From Streptomyces monomycini (lineage in GTDB: Bacteria > Actinomycetota > Actinomycetes > Streptomycetales > Streptomycetaceae), in assembly GCF_022271435.1 (NCBI RefSeq), contig NZ_JAFIQY010000018.1, positions 62,001 through 126,000 on the forward strand: a DNA stretch of 64,000 bases, given 5' to 3'. The position numbers were made by a program, and so were the translations under genes. The notes under the pieces are model-generated. The model worked only from the letters and a program-made list of their open reading frames with translations, was not told where the DNA came from and ran no database searches. Positions 1 to 8,235 of this stretch are shown in pieces; positions within the stretch are counted from its first letter, which is position 1; each line of letters starts with the position of its first letter.

Positions 1-1613
1 AGGCAGCCGTCGGCGAGACCGCGGACGGCCTCGGAGAACTGCCACATGACCGCCGGGTCCTCGGGCGAGCCGAAGTTCAGGCAGTCGGAGATCGCCAGCG
101 GCTTGGCGCCGGTCGCCGCGACGTTGCGGTAGGACTCGGCCAGCGCCAGCTGCGCGCCGTGGTACGGGTCGAGCTTGGCGTAGCGGCCGTTGCCGTCGGT
201 GGCGATGGCCACGCCCAGCCCGGTCGTCTCGTCGATCCGGATCATGCCGGCGTCCTCCGGCTGGGCCAGCACGGTGCCGCCCTGCACGAAGTGGTCGTAC
301 TGGCTGGTGATCCAGGACTTGGACGCCTGGTTGGGCGAGGCGACCAGCTTCAGGACCTGCTCGCGCAGTTCGTCGCCGGTCCGCGGCCGCGGCAGCTTGC
401 CCGCGTCGTCGGCCTGGAGGGCGTCCTGCCACGCGGGACGCGCGTAGGGACGCTCGTAGACCGGGCCCTCGTGGGCGACGGTCTTCGGGTCGACGTCGAC
501 GATCTTCTCGCCGTGCCAGTAGATCTCCAGCCGGTCGCCGTCGGTGACCTCGCCGATGACGGTGGCGGTGACGTCCCACTTCTCGCAGATCGCCAGGAAC
601 CGTTCGACCTTCTCGGGCTCCACGACGGCGCACATGCGTTCCTGCGACTCGCTCATGAGGATTTCCTCGGGCGAGAGCGTGGAGTCGCGCAGCGGTACGT
701 CGTCCAGCTCCACGCGCATGCCGCCGGAGCCGTTCGAGGCCAGCTCGCTGGTGGCGCAGGACAGCCCGGCCGCGCCGAGGTCCTGGATGCCGACGACGAG
801 CTTCTCGGCGAACGCCTCCAGGGTGCACTCGATGAGCAGCTTCTCCTGGAAGGGGTCGCCGACCTGGACGGCGGGGCGCTTGGACGGCTTGGCGTCGTCG
901 AAGGTCTCGGAGGCCAGGATGGAGGCGCCGCCGATGCCGTCGCCGCCGGTCCGGGCACCGTAGAGGATGACCTTGTTGCCGGCGCCGGACGCCTTGGCGA
1001 GATGGATGTCTTCGTGCCGCATCACGCCGATGGCCCCGGCGTTGACCAGCGGGTTGCCCTGGTAGCAGGCGTCGAAGACGACCTCGCCGCCGATGTTGGG
1101 CAGGCCCAGGCAGTTGCCGTAGCCGCCGATGCCCGCGACGACGCCCGGCAGGACGCGCTTGGTGTCGGGGTGGTCGGCGGCACCGAAGCGCAGCGGGTCC
1201 ACGACGGCGACCGGGCGGGCGCCCATGGCGATGATGTCGCGGACGATGCCGCCGACGCCGGTGGCCGCACCCTGGTAGGGCTCCACGTAGGACGGGTGGT
1301 TGTGCGACTCGACCTTGAAGGTGACGGCGTAGCCCTGGCCGACGTCGACGACGCCCGCGTTCTCGCCGATGCCGACGAGCATCGCGTCGTTCTCGGGGAC
1401 CTTCTGGCCGAACTGCTTCAGGTGGACCTTGCTGCTCTTGTACGAGCAGTGCTCGGACCACATGACGGAGTACATGGCGAGTTCGGCGCCGGTGGGACGG
1501 CGGCCGAGGATCTCGCGGACGCGCTCGTACTCGTCCTGCTTCAGGCCCAGTTCGGCCCACGGCTGGTCGGTGTCCGGCGTCTCGGCTGCGTGCTTGACCG
1601 TGTCGAGCGTCAT
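1..1613 (-). CDS. purL: Phosphoribosylformylglycinamidine synthase subunit PurL (partial)
   Basis: Large synthetase subunit of FGAM synthase (fourth step of purine synthesis): FGAR + ATP + ammonia from PurQ give FGAM. Only the N-terminal 537 codons are in the window. The ATG at 1613-1611 overlaps the purQ stop as ATGA, so translation is probably coupled; no strong ribosome site precedes it. The translation opens MTLDTVKHAAETPD and contains the SHNHPS motif near residues 103-108, then the glycine-rich GAATGVGGIVRD segment and repeated GGDGIGGAS-type loops of the AIRS/FGAMS fold. It is the short three-subunit (PurSQL) form rather than the fused form. The C-terminal half lies outside the left edge. 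Identity is secure. Confidence 0.97.
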   Translation of the reverse strand, partial: MTLDTVKHAAETPDTDQPWAELGLKQDEYERVREILGRRPTGAELAMYSVMWSEHCSYKSSKVHLKQFGQKVPENDAMLVGIGENAGVVDVGQGYAVTFKVESHNHPSYVEPYQGAATGVGGIVRDIIAMGARPVAVVDPLRFGAADHPDTKRVLPGVVAGIGGYGNCLGLPNIGGEVVFDACYQGNPLVNAGAIGVMRHEDIHLAKASGAGNKVILYGARTGGDGIGGASILASETFDDAKPSKRPAVQVGDPFQEKLLIECTLEAFAEKLVVGIQDLGAAGLSCATSELASNGSGGMRVELDDVPLRDSTLSPEEILMSESQERMCAVVEPEKVERFLAICEKWDVTATVIGEVTDGDRLEIYWHGEKIVDVDPKTVAHEGPVYERPYARPAWQDALQADDAGKLPRPRTGDELREQVLKLVASPNQASKSWITSQYDHFVQGGTVLAQPEDAGMIRIDETTGLGVAIATDGNGRYAKLDPYHGAQLALAESYRNVAATGAKPLAISDCLNFGSPEDPAVMWQFSEAVRGLADGC

Positions 1614-2314
1614 GCGTTGACCAATTTCTTCAGGATCGAGGTGAAGAATCCGAGGCCGTCCGTACGGCCGGTGCCGATCAGCGGCTCGACGGCGTGCTCC
1701 GGGTGCGGCATGAGGCCGACGACGTTGCCCGCCTCGTTGGTGACGCCGGCGATGTCGCGCAGCGAGCCGTTGGGGTTGCCGTAGCCGTCGGCGGAGTCGC
1801 CCTCGGTCAGGTAGCGGAAGGCGACCCGGCCCTCGGCCTCCAGCATGTCGAGCGTGCGCTCGTCGGCGACGTACCGGCCGTCGATGTTCTTCAGCGGTAC
1901 GGAGATCTCCTGGCCGGCGGTGTAGTCGGCGGTCCAGGCGGTGCCCGCGTTCTCCACCCGCAGCTTCTGGTCGCGGCAGACGAAGTGCAGGCTGTCGTTG
2001 CGCAGCATGGCGCCGGGCAGCAGGTGCGTCTCGGTCAGGACCTGGAAGCCGTTGCAGATGCCCAGGACCGGCAGGCCGCCCCTGGCCTGTTCGATCACGG
2101 TCTCCATGACCGGCGAGAAGCGGGAGATGGCGCCGGCCCGCAGGTAGTCGCCGTAGGAGAAGCCGCCGGGCAGCACCACGGCGTCGACCTGCTTGAGGTC
2201 CTTGTCGCGGTGCCACAGCGGCACCGCCTCGGCCCCGGCGAGCCGGACGGCGCGCTGGGTGTCACGGTCGTCGAGCGTGCCAGGAAAGGTGATGACCCCG
2301 ATGCGCGCTGTCAT
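1610..2314 (-). CDS. purQ: Phosphoribosylformylglycinamidine synthase glutaminase subunit PurQ
   Basis: Class I glutamine amidotransferase subunit that hydrolyses glutamine and passes ammonia to PurL. The 234-residue product has the nucleophile elbow LGICNGFQ with Cys at about residue 87 and the partner His/Glu in MPHPEHAVE near residues 204-206. The ATG at 2314 overlaps the purS stop, and its own stop overlaps the purL start, so purS-purQ-purL are one translationally coupled operon. Length and motifs are normal for the family. Confidence 0.97.
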   Translation of the reverse strand: MTARIGVITFPGTLDDRDTQRAVRLAGAEAVPLWHRDKDLKQVDAVVLPGGFSYGDYLRAGAISRFSPVMETVIEQARGGLPVLGICNGFQVLTETHLLPGAMLRNDSLHFVCRDQKLRVENAGTAWTADYTAGQEISVPLKNIDGRYVADERTLDMLEAEGRVAFRYLTEGDSADGYGNPNGSLRDIAGVTNEAGNVVGLMPHPEHAVEPLIGTGRTDGLGFFTSILKKLVNA

Positions 2315-2568
2315 GACCCGGCCTGGTCTTCGACGTGGACGGTGAAGTCTTCGATGACGGTGTTGGCCAGGAAGGTCTCGGCCATCTCGTGGATACGGGC
2401 GAGGGCGGCGTCGTCGACCGGGCCCTCCACCTCAAGTTCGAAACGCTTGCCCTGACGGACGTCGCCGATCCCCTCGAATCCCAGGCGTGGCAGTGCGCGC
2501 TGCACCGCCTGGCCCTGCGGGTCGAGGATCTCCGGCTTGAGCATGACGTCGACTACGACGCGTGCCAC
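2311..2568 (-). CDS. purS: Phosphoribosylformylglycinamidine synthase subunit PurS
   Basis: Small structural subunit that links PurL and PurQ in the FGAM synthase complex. I start it at the GTG at 2568-2566, giving an 85-residue product beginning VARVVVDVMLKPEILDPQG, the standard PurS N-terminus. A GGGAG ribosome site lies just upstream. A longer frame exists upstream to 2637, but its 23 extra residues do not look like PurS. First gene of the purSQL operon. The promoter must lie in the 300-bp gap shared with the divergent Lsr2-type gene. Confidence 0.95.
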   Translation of the reverse strand: MARVVVDVMLKPEILDPQGQAVQRALPRLGFEGIGDVRQGKRFELEVEGPVDDAALARIHEMAETFLANTVIEDFTVHVEDQAGS

Positions 2569-2868
2569 TGGCACTCCCGATGGTGTGGTGCGTAAGGCGG
2601 TGCCATCACAGTACCGTGTTCGAAAATCTACGCGCATAGATATCGTGACGGTGCGGTCACGGTACGGCGTCGGCCGCGGTAAGTGGTGGGGAAAATCTCA
2701 GAAAAGACCTAGGGTCCGCATTGCGGAAGGACACGCTGAGGAAATTAACTGGGCTTCACCATGCAATGCCCGCCGCTGTACAAATGAAAATGCATTGATC
2801 CCAATCAGCCGGATCTGCAGCATCCCCCCATGTCAAGGCGGGGTTGCTGCTCGAAAGGACCGATATCC
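2569..2868. other. Divergent intergenic region between purS and the Lsr2-type gene
   Basis: This 300-bp gap should carry the promoters of purSQL (leftward) and of the Lsr2-type gene (rightward). The right half, about 2700-2830, is clearly richer in A and T than its surroundings, including a run around 2778-2800. That fits a promoter and a possible binding site for the neighbouring nucleoid protein. I see no convincing gene or riboswitch, and no clean -35/-10 pair I would defend. Confidence 0.5.
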
Positions 2869-3189
2869 GTGGCGCAGCGCGTAGTAGTCACGCTCTCCGA
2901 TGACATCGAAGGCGGAGAAGCCGCAGAGACGGTCATCTTCGGTTTGGACGGGAAGTGGTACGAGATCGACCTCAATCCCGCCAATGCGAAGAAACTGCGC
3001 GGCACCCTCGCCCCGTTCGTGGAGGCCGGCCGCAAGCGGTCGAAGTCCGGCAAGGCGTACCACCACACCTCGGTGACCCCGGACCCCGCCGCCGTGCGTG
3101 CCTGGGCCCGTTCCCACCACATGGACGTGCCCCCGCGCGGCCGGATCCCGAAGAAGGTCTACGAGGCTTTCGACGCGGCCAACAGCTGA
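2869..3189 (+). CDS. Lsr2-family nucleoid-associated protein (LsrL-like paralogue)
   Basis: Small H-NS-like xenogeneic silencer that bridges AT-rich DNA. The GTG at 2869 follows an AAAGGA ribosome site eight bases upstream and gives 106 residues; an ATG frame from 2830 would add 13 residues unlike the family. Residues 1-60 form the oligomerisation domain (VAQRVVVTLSDDIEGGEA, then GLDGKWYEIDL). The C-terminal Lsr2 DNA-binding domain ends VPPRGRIPKKVYEAFDAA, with the AT-hook-like RGR at about 90-92. Its position beside purS matches the minor Lsr2 paralogue (LsrL) I recall from S. coelicolor, not the main Lsr2. It may silence AT-rich acquired DNA. Confidence 0.9.
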   Translation: MAQRVVVTLSDDIEGGEAAETVIFGLDGKWYEIDLNPANAKKLRGTLAPFVEAGRKRSKSGKAYHHTSVTPDPAAVRAWARSHHMDVPPRGRIPKKVYEAFDAANS

Positions 3190-3588
3190 TCCGGAGGGCC
3201 CGCCCCCTCCCTCCCCTCACCCCTCTCCCCCGCCCCCTCCTTCTCGTGCGCCCCACCCGTCTCCGTCCGGCCGCCGGTCCGCGGCCGGACGGAGACGAGG
3301 CCGGGGACGGAGGTGGCGGCCGGGGGCGGAAGCGCCGGGTGGTGGGAACGGAATCGCCGGGTGGGGACGGAGACGGCCCGGAGACGGCCGCGCCGAGAGG
3401 ACGGGCGGAAGGACCGGACGGAAGGACCGGACGGAGGGCGGGCGGCGGCCGGGCGACGGCCGGAAGACGACCCCGCCGCGGCCGGTTCCGGCTGTCCCGC
3501 AGCGGAGTTGCGCAGCACCCCAGTTGATCAGCTAGAGTCTGGAGCACGCCGAGGGGCGAGGCCGAAAGGCCGGATCCCGAGGAGTCAC
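3190..3588. other. GC-rich intergenic region before the glycine tRNA cluster
   Basis: About 400 bp without a credible gene. It holds GC-rich low-complexity DNA with short direct repeats such as GGACGGAAGGACC around 3405-3432 and an inverted repeat of CCGGCCGC/GCGGCCGG around 3267-3296 that could terminate the Lsr2-type gene. The right end carries the likely promoter of the first tRNA, with a TAGAGT -10-like hexamer near 3532-3537; a similar TAGAGT lies near 3810 ahead of the third tRNA. Confidence 0.45.
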
Positions 3589-3660
3589 GCGGGTGTAGCT
3601 CAGTAGTAGAGCGCCCTCTTTCCAAGAGGGAGGCGCAGTGTGCGATCCCTGTCACCCGCT
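3589..3660 (+). tRNA. tRNA-Gly (anticodon UCC), atypical, copy 1
   Basis: A 72-nt cloverleaf: acceptor GCGGGTG/CACCCGC, D-stem GCTC/GAGC, anticodon stem CCCTC/GAGGG with loop TTTCCAA giving anticodon UCC (reads GGA), discriminator T, no encoded CCA. Two parts are abnormal. The D-loop AGTAGTA has A where G18 should be, and the T-loop reads TGCGATC, so position 55 is G instead of U. With normal spacing the T-stem CAGTG/CCTGT is almost unpaired; a shifted pairing needs a 6-nt loop and one unpaired base. Such changes would weaken the elbow and EF-Tu binding. It may be a specialised glycine donor rather than an elongator. Confidence 0.85.
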
Positions 3661-3705
3661 CTGACAGCATCAAGAAGTCCGTACGGACCGATTGATGGTG
3701 GTCAT

Positions 3706-3777
3706 GCGGGTGTAGCTCAGTAGTAGAGCGCCCCCTTTCCAAGGGGGAGGCGCAGTGTGCAATCCCTGTCACCCGCT
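3706..3777 (+). tRNA. tRNA-Gly (anticodon UCC), atypical, copy 2
   Basis: Second 72-nt copy, 45 bp after the first. It keeps the acceptor stem, D-arm with A18, anticodon UCC and the odd T-arm with G55. It differs by a compensatory change in the anticodon stem (CCCCC/GGGGG instead of CCCTC/GAGGG) and by TGCAATC instead of TGCGATC in the T-loop. A compensatory change between copies suggests both are maintained as structured RNAs, not decaying duplicates. Probably co-transcribed with copy 1 and possibly with the GCC tRNA at 3853. Confidence 0.85.
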
Positions 3778-3852
3778 CCGACAGTACCGACCACTCCGGT
3801 GGATCAGGTAGAGTAGCTGTCGCGCCGCCCGGTGAAAGCCGGTCGGATGCCT

Positions 3853-3925
3853 GCGGACGTAGCTCAGTTGGTAGAGCGCAACCTTGCCAAGGTTGAGGTC
3901 GCGAGTTCGAGCCTCGTCGTCCGCT
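3853..3925 (+). tRNA. tRNA-Gly (anticodon GCC), copy 1
   Basis: Canonical 73-nt elongator tRNA: acceptor GCGGACG/CGTCCGC, D-loop with GG, anticodon stem CAACC/GGTTG with loop TTGCCAA giving GCC, T-arm with the standard GTTCGAG, discriminator T, no encoded CCA. It is identical to the copy at 8236-8308. It contrasts sharply with the two atypical UCC genes just upstream. A strong terminator follows six bases later. Confidence 0.96.
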
Positions 3926-3930
3926 CAGAA

Positions 3931-3963
3931 AAAAGACCCCGGTCATCTCGACCGGGGTCTTTT
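3931..3963 (+). terminator. Rho-independent terminator after the tRNA-Gly cluster
   Basis: Perfect 13-bp stem AAAAGACCCCGGT / ACCGGGGTCTTTT with a 7-nt loop, ending in a T run. It lies directly after tRNA-Gly(GCC) copy 1 and should end the tRNA transcript. Confidence 0.9.
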
Positions 3964-4150
3964 GCTTTACCCGGCCCGGTGGTGGACCTCTGTTCGCCCC
4001 CGGCCCGGACCGCGCGCCGGCCCCGGCCGCCTCCCCGCCCAACCGGTCCCCCGCCCACGGGCCCCCGCTCCCTCCCCTCCTGACATTTGTCATCCGGGGT
4101 GATGACAACCCGCACTGCCCGCAGCCGGGTTCCGACGGGAGCCTTGAAGC

Positions 4151-5125
4151 ATGGACATCGGGGACACGAGCGAGCGCGTGATTGACGTCACGGGTCTGCG
4201 CAGGCGTTACGGGCCGTCCGGGGGCGGCCGGAAGAGCAAGAAGGCCACCGCGGCCTTCGAGGCGGTGCGGGGCATCGACTTCTCCGTCGACCGCGGAGAG
4301 CTGTTCGCCCTGCTGGGGACGAACGGGGCGGGCAAGACCTCCACCCTCGAAATCCTGGAAGGGCTGGCCGCGCCGACCGGCGGCACGGTGCGGGTGCTGG
4401 GCCACAACCCGTACACGGAGCGTGCGAAGGTCCGGCCGCGGGTCGGCGCGATGCTCCAGGAGGGCGGGTTCCCCGCGGAGTTGACCGTGGAGGAGACCGT
4501 ACGGATGTGGGCCGGGGCCACCACCGGCGCCCGGCCGGTCGGCGAGGCGCTGGCCACCGTCGGCATGACCCAGCGCAAGGACGTACGGGTCAAGCAGCTC
4601 TCCGGCGGTGAGCGGCGGCGGCTGGACCTGGCCACGGCGACGCTGGGACGGCCCGAGGTGCTCTTCCTGGACGAGCCGACCACCGGTCTGGACACCGAAG
4701 CCCGCCACACGACCTGGGAGTTGATCCGCGAGCTGCGGGCGGGCGGCACGACGGTCGTGCTGACCACGCACTACCTGGAAGAGGCCCAGGAGCTGGCCGA
4801 CCGTCTCGCGATCATGCACCAGGGCCGGATCGCGACGGCCGGCACGGTCGCGGACGTGGTGGCCACCCACCCCGCGCAGATCTCCTTCGAACTGCCCCCG
4901 GGCTACACGCCGGGCGACCTCCCGCCGCTGGCGGCACTGGGCGTCGACGGGCACGAGACGGCGGGCCGGACCCTGCGGCTGCAGACGTCCGACCTGCAGC
5001 GGGCCGCGACCGGCCTGCTGCTCTGGGCGCGCGACGAGGGCGTCGAGCTGCGGGGGCTGGACGCCCGCTCGGCATCGCTGGAAGAGGCGTTCCTGCGGAT
5101 CGCCAAGGGTTTGGAGGACAAGTGA
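4151..5125 (+). CDS. ABC transporter ATP-binding protein (DrrA-like exporter)
   Basis: ATPase subunit of an ABC-2 exporter, 324 residues. Walker A GTNGAGKT is at about 56-63, the Q-loop around MLQEGG 101-106, signature LSGGE at 150-154, Walker B VLFLDEP at 170-176, D-loop GLDT and the H-loop histidine near 207. A C-terminal extension of about 90 residues is typical of drug/lipid exporters of the DrrA type. The next gene (membrane permease) starts inside its stop codon, and a sensor kinase and response regulator follow, so this is probably a stress- or antibiotic-responsive exporter. The substrate cannot be read from sequence. Confidence 0.93.
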   Translation: MDIGDTSERVIDVTGLRRRYGPSGGGRKSKKATAAFEAVRGIDFSVDRGELFALLGTNGAGKTSTLEILEGLAAPTGGTVRVLGHNPYTERAKVRPRVGAMLQEGGFPAELTVEETVRMWAGATTGARPVGEALATVGMTQRKDVRVKQLSGGERRRLDLATATLGRPEVLFLDEPTTGLDTEARHTTWELIRELRAGGTTVVLTTHYLEEAQELADRLAIMHQGRIATAGTVADVVATHPAQISFELPPGYTPGDLPPLAALGVDGHETAGRTLRLQTSDLQRAATGLLLWARDEGVELRGLDARSASLEEAFLRIAKGLEDK

Positions 5126-5949
5126 GCGTCACCGACGTCAAGGCCGCCGGGCAACGGCCCGGTACGGGTGCCGAGGCGGCCGCCCGCAGGGGATCACGGG
5201 AACGGCTGGCGGCTCTGTTCCGTGCCGAACTGATCCTCCTGGGCCGTAACAAGGCCGCGCTGTTCATGACGCTGCTGATGCCGCTGATCATGGCCCTCGC
5301 CATGCGGCAGGCGGTCTCCGAGATGCCGTTGCAGGCCAACGGCCTGTCGGTCGGCACGGTGCTGCTGCCGGGCACCATCGGCTTCGTCCTGCTCTTCGCG
5401 GTGTATTCGTCCGTCACCGGGTCGCTGGTGACGCGGCGCGAGGAACTGGTGCTCAAGCGGCTGCGCTGCGGCGAGCTGTCGGACCGGGAGATCCTGGCCG
5501 GATCGGCACTGCCGGCGGTCCTCCTCGGGCTGGCTCAGATCGTCCTGCTGGCGGTCCTCGGCTCCCTGGCGCTGGACGCGGGCGCGCCCCGCTCCCCGCA
5601 CCTGGTCGTGCTGGGGGTGGCCCTGGGCATGCTGATCGCGGTGGCGATGGCCGCCGCCTCCACGGGCATCACCAAGAGCGCCGAGGCGGCGCAGCTGACG
5701 ACGATGCCGTTCGTCTTCGTCTCGATGGGCGGCTCCGGCATGATCCTGCCGCTGGACATCCTGCCCGACAAGATCGCCAACATCCTGGAGCTGCTGCCGC
5801 TCTCCCCGGTGATGGGACTGGTCCGGGACGGCTGGATCGGCGGGGGCGACCTCACCGAAACGGTGAAGCGGCTGGTCATCGCATTGGTCTGGGCCGGTCT
5901 CGCGGTGTTTGCTGTACGCCGGTGGTTCCGTTGGGAGCCACGGCACTGA
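5122..5949 (+). CDS. ABC-2 type transporter permease
   Basis: Integral membrane partner of the preceding ATPase, 275 residues with about six hydrophobic segments (starting MTLLMPLIMALAM near residues 50-65). The GTG at 5122 overlaps the ATPase stop (GTGA), indicating coupled translation. The second half carries the conserved ABC-2 region ending MGLVRDGWIGG. It probably works as a dimer with a dimer of the ATPase. The kinase gene begins immediately after its stop. Confidence 0.92.
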   Translation: MSVTDVKAAGQRPGTGAEAAARRGSRERLAALFRAELILLGRNKAALFMTLLMPLIMALAMRQAVSEMPLQANGLSVGTVLLPGTIGFVLLFAVYSSVTGSLVTRREELVLKRLRCGELSDREILAGSALPAVLLGLAQIVLLAVLGSLALDAGAPRSPHLVVLGVALGMLIAVAMAAASTGITKSAEAAQLTTMPFVFVSMGGSGMILPLDILPDKIANILELLPLSPVMGLVRDGWIGGGDLTETVKRLVIALVWAGLAVFAVRRWFRWEPRH

Positions 5950-5951
5950 CG

Positions 5952-7322
5952 ATGTACGGCGATGGGGACGACGGGGGTGCGGAGCCGGTGATCCACGGGC
6001 AGCTGCGCAAGTTGCGGGGGCGCGGCAGGGTCGCTCAGGTGTACTTGTGGGCGCGGTGGACGCTGTACGTCACACCGTGGCTGCTGTTCCTCGGCTGGCT
6101 CGCGGCGCCCCTGGGCGCCGCGGCGGCCGAGATGCACCGGGTGCCGCCGCTGCTCGTGGCGACCGTGGTCCTGGGGCTGGTGCAGTGCGGCATCTACGTA
6201 CCCGGTGTCCGGCGCGGACTCTCGCACTATGTGTACGGCACTCCCGCGCCGTGGCGGCTGATCGCCGTGTCCGGGGTGCTGTCGGCCGTGTCCGTGGGCC
6301 TGCTGACAGCGGTCGCCGTCACCCTGCCGTTGCGGGTGGCGGTCTACTGCACGGCGATGCTGTTCCCCACCCTGCCCGCCGGCTCCCTGCTCTCCCTGGT
6401 CGTCAAGAAGCGCTGGCAGGCCCTGGTGTGCGTCGTGGTCTCGGTGGTCGCCGTGGGGGCCCTGGCCCTCGTGGGCGTCCCGCTGGAGTACGCAGGGGGG
6501 CTGCCGCCCGTCTTCGCCTTCTCCGCGGGCTTCGCCGCGCTGACGTGCCGCAGCTGGGCCTGGATTCTCGCCGCGATGCGGGAGCTGGACGAGGCCAAGG
6601 GTGACCAGGCCCGGCTGGCCGTCACCGAGGAACGGCTGCGGTTCGCGCGCGACATGCACGACGTGGTCGGCCGGAACCTGGCCGTGATCGCGCTCAAGAG
6701 CGAGCTGGCGGAACGGCTCGCGCTCAAGGGGCGTCCGGAGGCCGCCGGCCAGATGGCGGAGGTCCAGCAGCTGGCCCAGGACTCCCAGCGGGAGGTACGG
6801 GACGTGGTGCGCGCCTACCGGGAGGCCGACCTGGAGGTGGAGCTGGCGGGGGCCCGGGCCGTGCTCCAGGCGGCCGGGGTGGAGTGCCTCATCGACCAGG
6901 AGGGCAGCGCCGGGGTGCCGCAGCAGGTGCAGTCGGTGCTGGCCTGGGTCGTACGGGAGGGCACCACCAATGTGCTGCGGCACGCCGACGCGGTCACCTG
7001 CTGGATGACGCTACGGGTGACGGGTGACGGTCCGGACGGCACCGGGCGGGCGGCCACGACGGTACGGACCGGACCTGCGGTGGTGTTCACGATGGAGAAC
7101 GACGGTGTGGTGGCGGACGCCGTGCGCCGCGGCGGCGGGAGCGGCATAGCCGGACTGCGGGAACGGCTCACCGCCCTCGGCGGCACCCTGACCGTCGGCC
7201 CCCGGCCGGGCGGGCGATTCTGGCTGCGGGCCCACGTGCCGCTGGAGAAGGATGAGCTGCTGGGGTACGGGCCGGAGGCGCCCGCGGACGGCCGGCCGGC
7301 CGGGACGCCGGGCATCGGGTAA
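5952..7322 (+). CDS. Sensor histidine kinase, NarL/DesK class
   Basis: Membrane sensor kinase of 456 residues with about six N-terminal transmembrane segments (residues ~25-205), a HisKA_3 dimerisation helix RFARDMHDVVG with the phosphorylated His at about 236, and an HATPase domain (VREGTTNVLRHADA, then GGGSGIAGLRERL). I prefer the ATG at 5952, two bases after the permease stop; a GTG at 5922 inside the permease gene would add ten residues. The short-loop multi-TM input resembles DesK-type sensors of membrane state. Its partner is the regulator at 7392, and the upstream ABC exporter is the likely target. Confidence 0.92.
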   Translation: MYGDGDDGGAEPVIHGQLRKLRGRGRVAQVYLWARWTLYVTPWLLFLGWLAAPLGAAAAEMHRVPPLLVATVVLGLVQCGIYVPGVRRGLSHYVYGTPAPWRLIAVSGVLSAVSVGLLTAVAVTLPLRVAVYCTAMLFPTLPAGSLLSLVVKKRWQALVCVVVSVVAVGALALVGVPLEYAGGLPPVFAFSAGFAALTCRSWAWILAAMRELDEAKGDQARLAVTEERLRFARDMHDVVGRNLAVIALKSELAERLALKGRPEAAGQMAEVQQLAQDSQREVRDVVRAYREADLEVELAGARAVLQAAGVECLIDQEGSAGVPQQVQSVLAWVVREGTTNVLRHADAVTCWMTLRVTGDGPDGTGRAATTVRTGPAVVFTMENDGVVADAVRRGGGSGIAGLRERLTALGGTLTVGPRPGGRFWLRAHVPLEKDELLGYGPEAPADGRPAGTPGIG

Positions 7323-7391
7323 GGACAAGGCGTGCGGCCGGACGGCTGCGGCACGTGGCGGGCGCGGAGCGCCGGGAGAGAAGCGGAGATC

Positions 7392-8201
7392 ATGGTGGAG
7401 GAGCCGGGGCGGATGCCCGCGAGGGTGCCGGGAGGCGCGGGCGGCCGGGGGCCGGGCACGGAGACGGGCGCGGACATGACCACGGGCACGGGCGCAGGCG
7501 TGACCACTGGCGCGGACACACGCGCGGCCGCGGGCCCGTATGGGGATACGGCTGCGGACCCGGCGAAGGCTCCGGAAGCGGCCGGAGCCCCGGCGCCGCT
7601 AAGAGTGCTGCTCGCCGACGACGAGCATCTGATCCGGGGCGCGCTGGCGGCGCTGCTGGCGCTGGAAGACGATCTCCAGGTGGTGGCGGAGGCCGCTTCG
7701 GGTCCGGAGGCCCTGGCGATGGCGCTGGCCCAGCGTCCCGACATCGCCGTACTGGATCTTCAGATGCCGGGGTTGGACGGTGTGGCGGTGGCCACATCGC
7801 TGCGCACCCGGCTGCCCGGCTGCCGGACCATGATCGTGACCAGCCACGGGCGTCCCGGACATCTGAAGCGGGCCCTGGAGGCGGGCGTCAGGGGCTTCGT
7901 CCCCAAGACCGTCTCGGCCCAGCGACTGGCCGAGATCATCCGCTCGGTGCACGCCGGAAACCGTTACGTCGACCCGGAGTTGGCAGCCGACGCGATCAGC
8001 GCCGGGGACTCGCCGCTGACCGTACGGGAGGCGGAGGTGCTGGAGTACGCGGAGAACGGCGCGCCCATCGCGGAGATCGCGGAGCGGGCCGCACTGTCGC
8101 CGGGAACGGTGCGCAACTACCTCTCCTCGGCCGCCGCGAAACTGTGCGCGGAGAACCGGCACGCGGCGGCGCGCATCGCGCGCGCCCGAGGTTGGCTATA
8201 G
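7392..8201 (+). CDS. LuxR/NarL-family response regulator (DesR-like)
   Basis: Cognate regulator of the preceding kinase. A receiver domain begins around PLRVLLADDEH with the phosphoacceptor Asp in AVLDLQMPG (about residue 122 from this start) and ends FVPKTVS; the LuxR-type HTH spans LTVREAEVLEYAENG to GTVRNYLSSAAAKL. The start is uncertain: the ATG at 7392 has an AGAAGCGGAG sequence upstream, GTG at 7332 would extend it by 20 residues, and a glycine/threonine-rich low-complexity leader of about 70 residues precedes the receiver domain in either case. The last codons overlap a TATAGT -10-like hexamer for the downstream tRNA. Confidence 0.88.
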   Translation: MVEEPGRMPARVPGGAGGRGPGTETGADMTTGTGAGVTTGADTRAAAGPYGDTAADPAKAPEAAGAPAPLRVLLADDEHLIRGALAALLALEDDLQVVAEAASGPEALAMALAQRPDIAVLDLQMPGLDGVAVATSLRTRLPGCRTMIVTSHGRPGHLKRALEAGVRGFVPKTVSAQRLAEIIRSVHAGNRYVDPELAADAISAGDSPLTVREAEVLEYAENGAPIAEIAERAALSPGTVRNYLSSAAAKLCAENRHAAARIARARGWL

Positions 8202-8235
8202 TGGAGCCCGCACCGCGCCGCTGAGCGCGGGGCAG

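Noticed and set aside
159..1784. A 541-codon open frame on the plus strand opposite purL and purQ.
   Set aside because: It is antisense to two clear purine genes, has His/Gly/Ala-rich low-complexity composition and no ribosome site; typical shadow frame in high-GC DNA.
2972..4954. A 660-codon minus-strand frame.
   Set aside because: It runs antisense to the Lsr2-type gene, three tRNAs and an ABC ATPase. Its composition is shadow-like.
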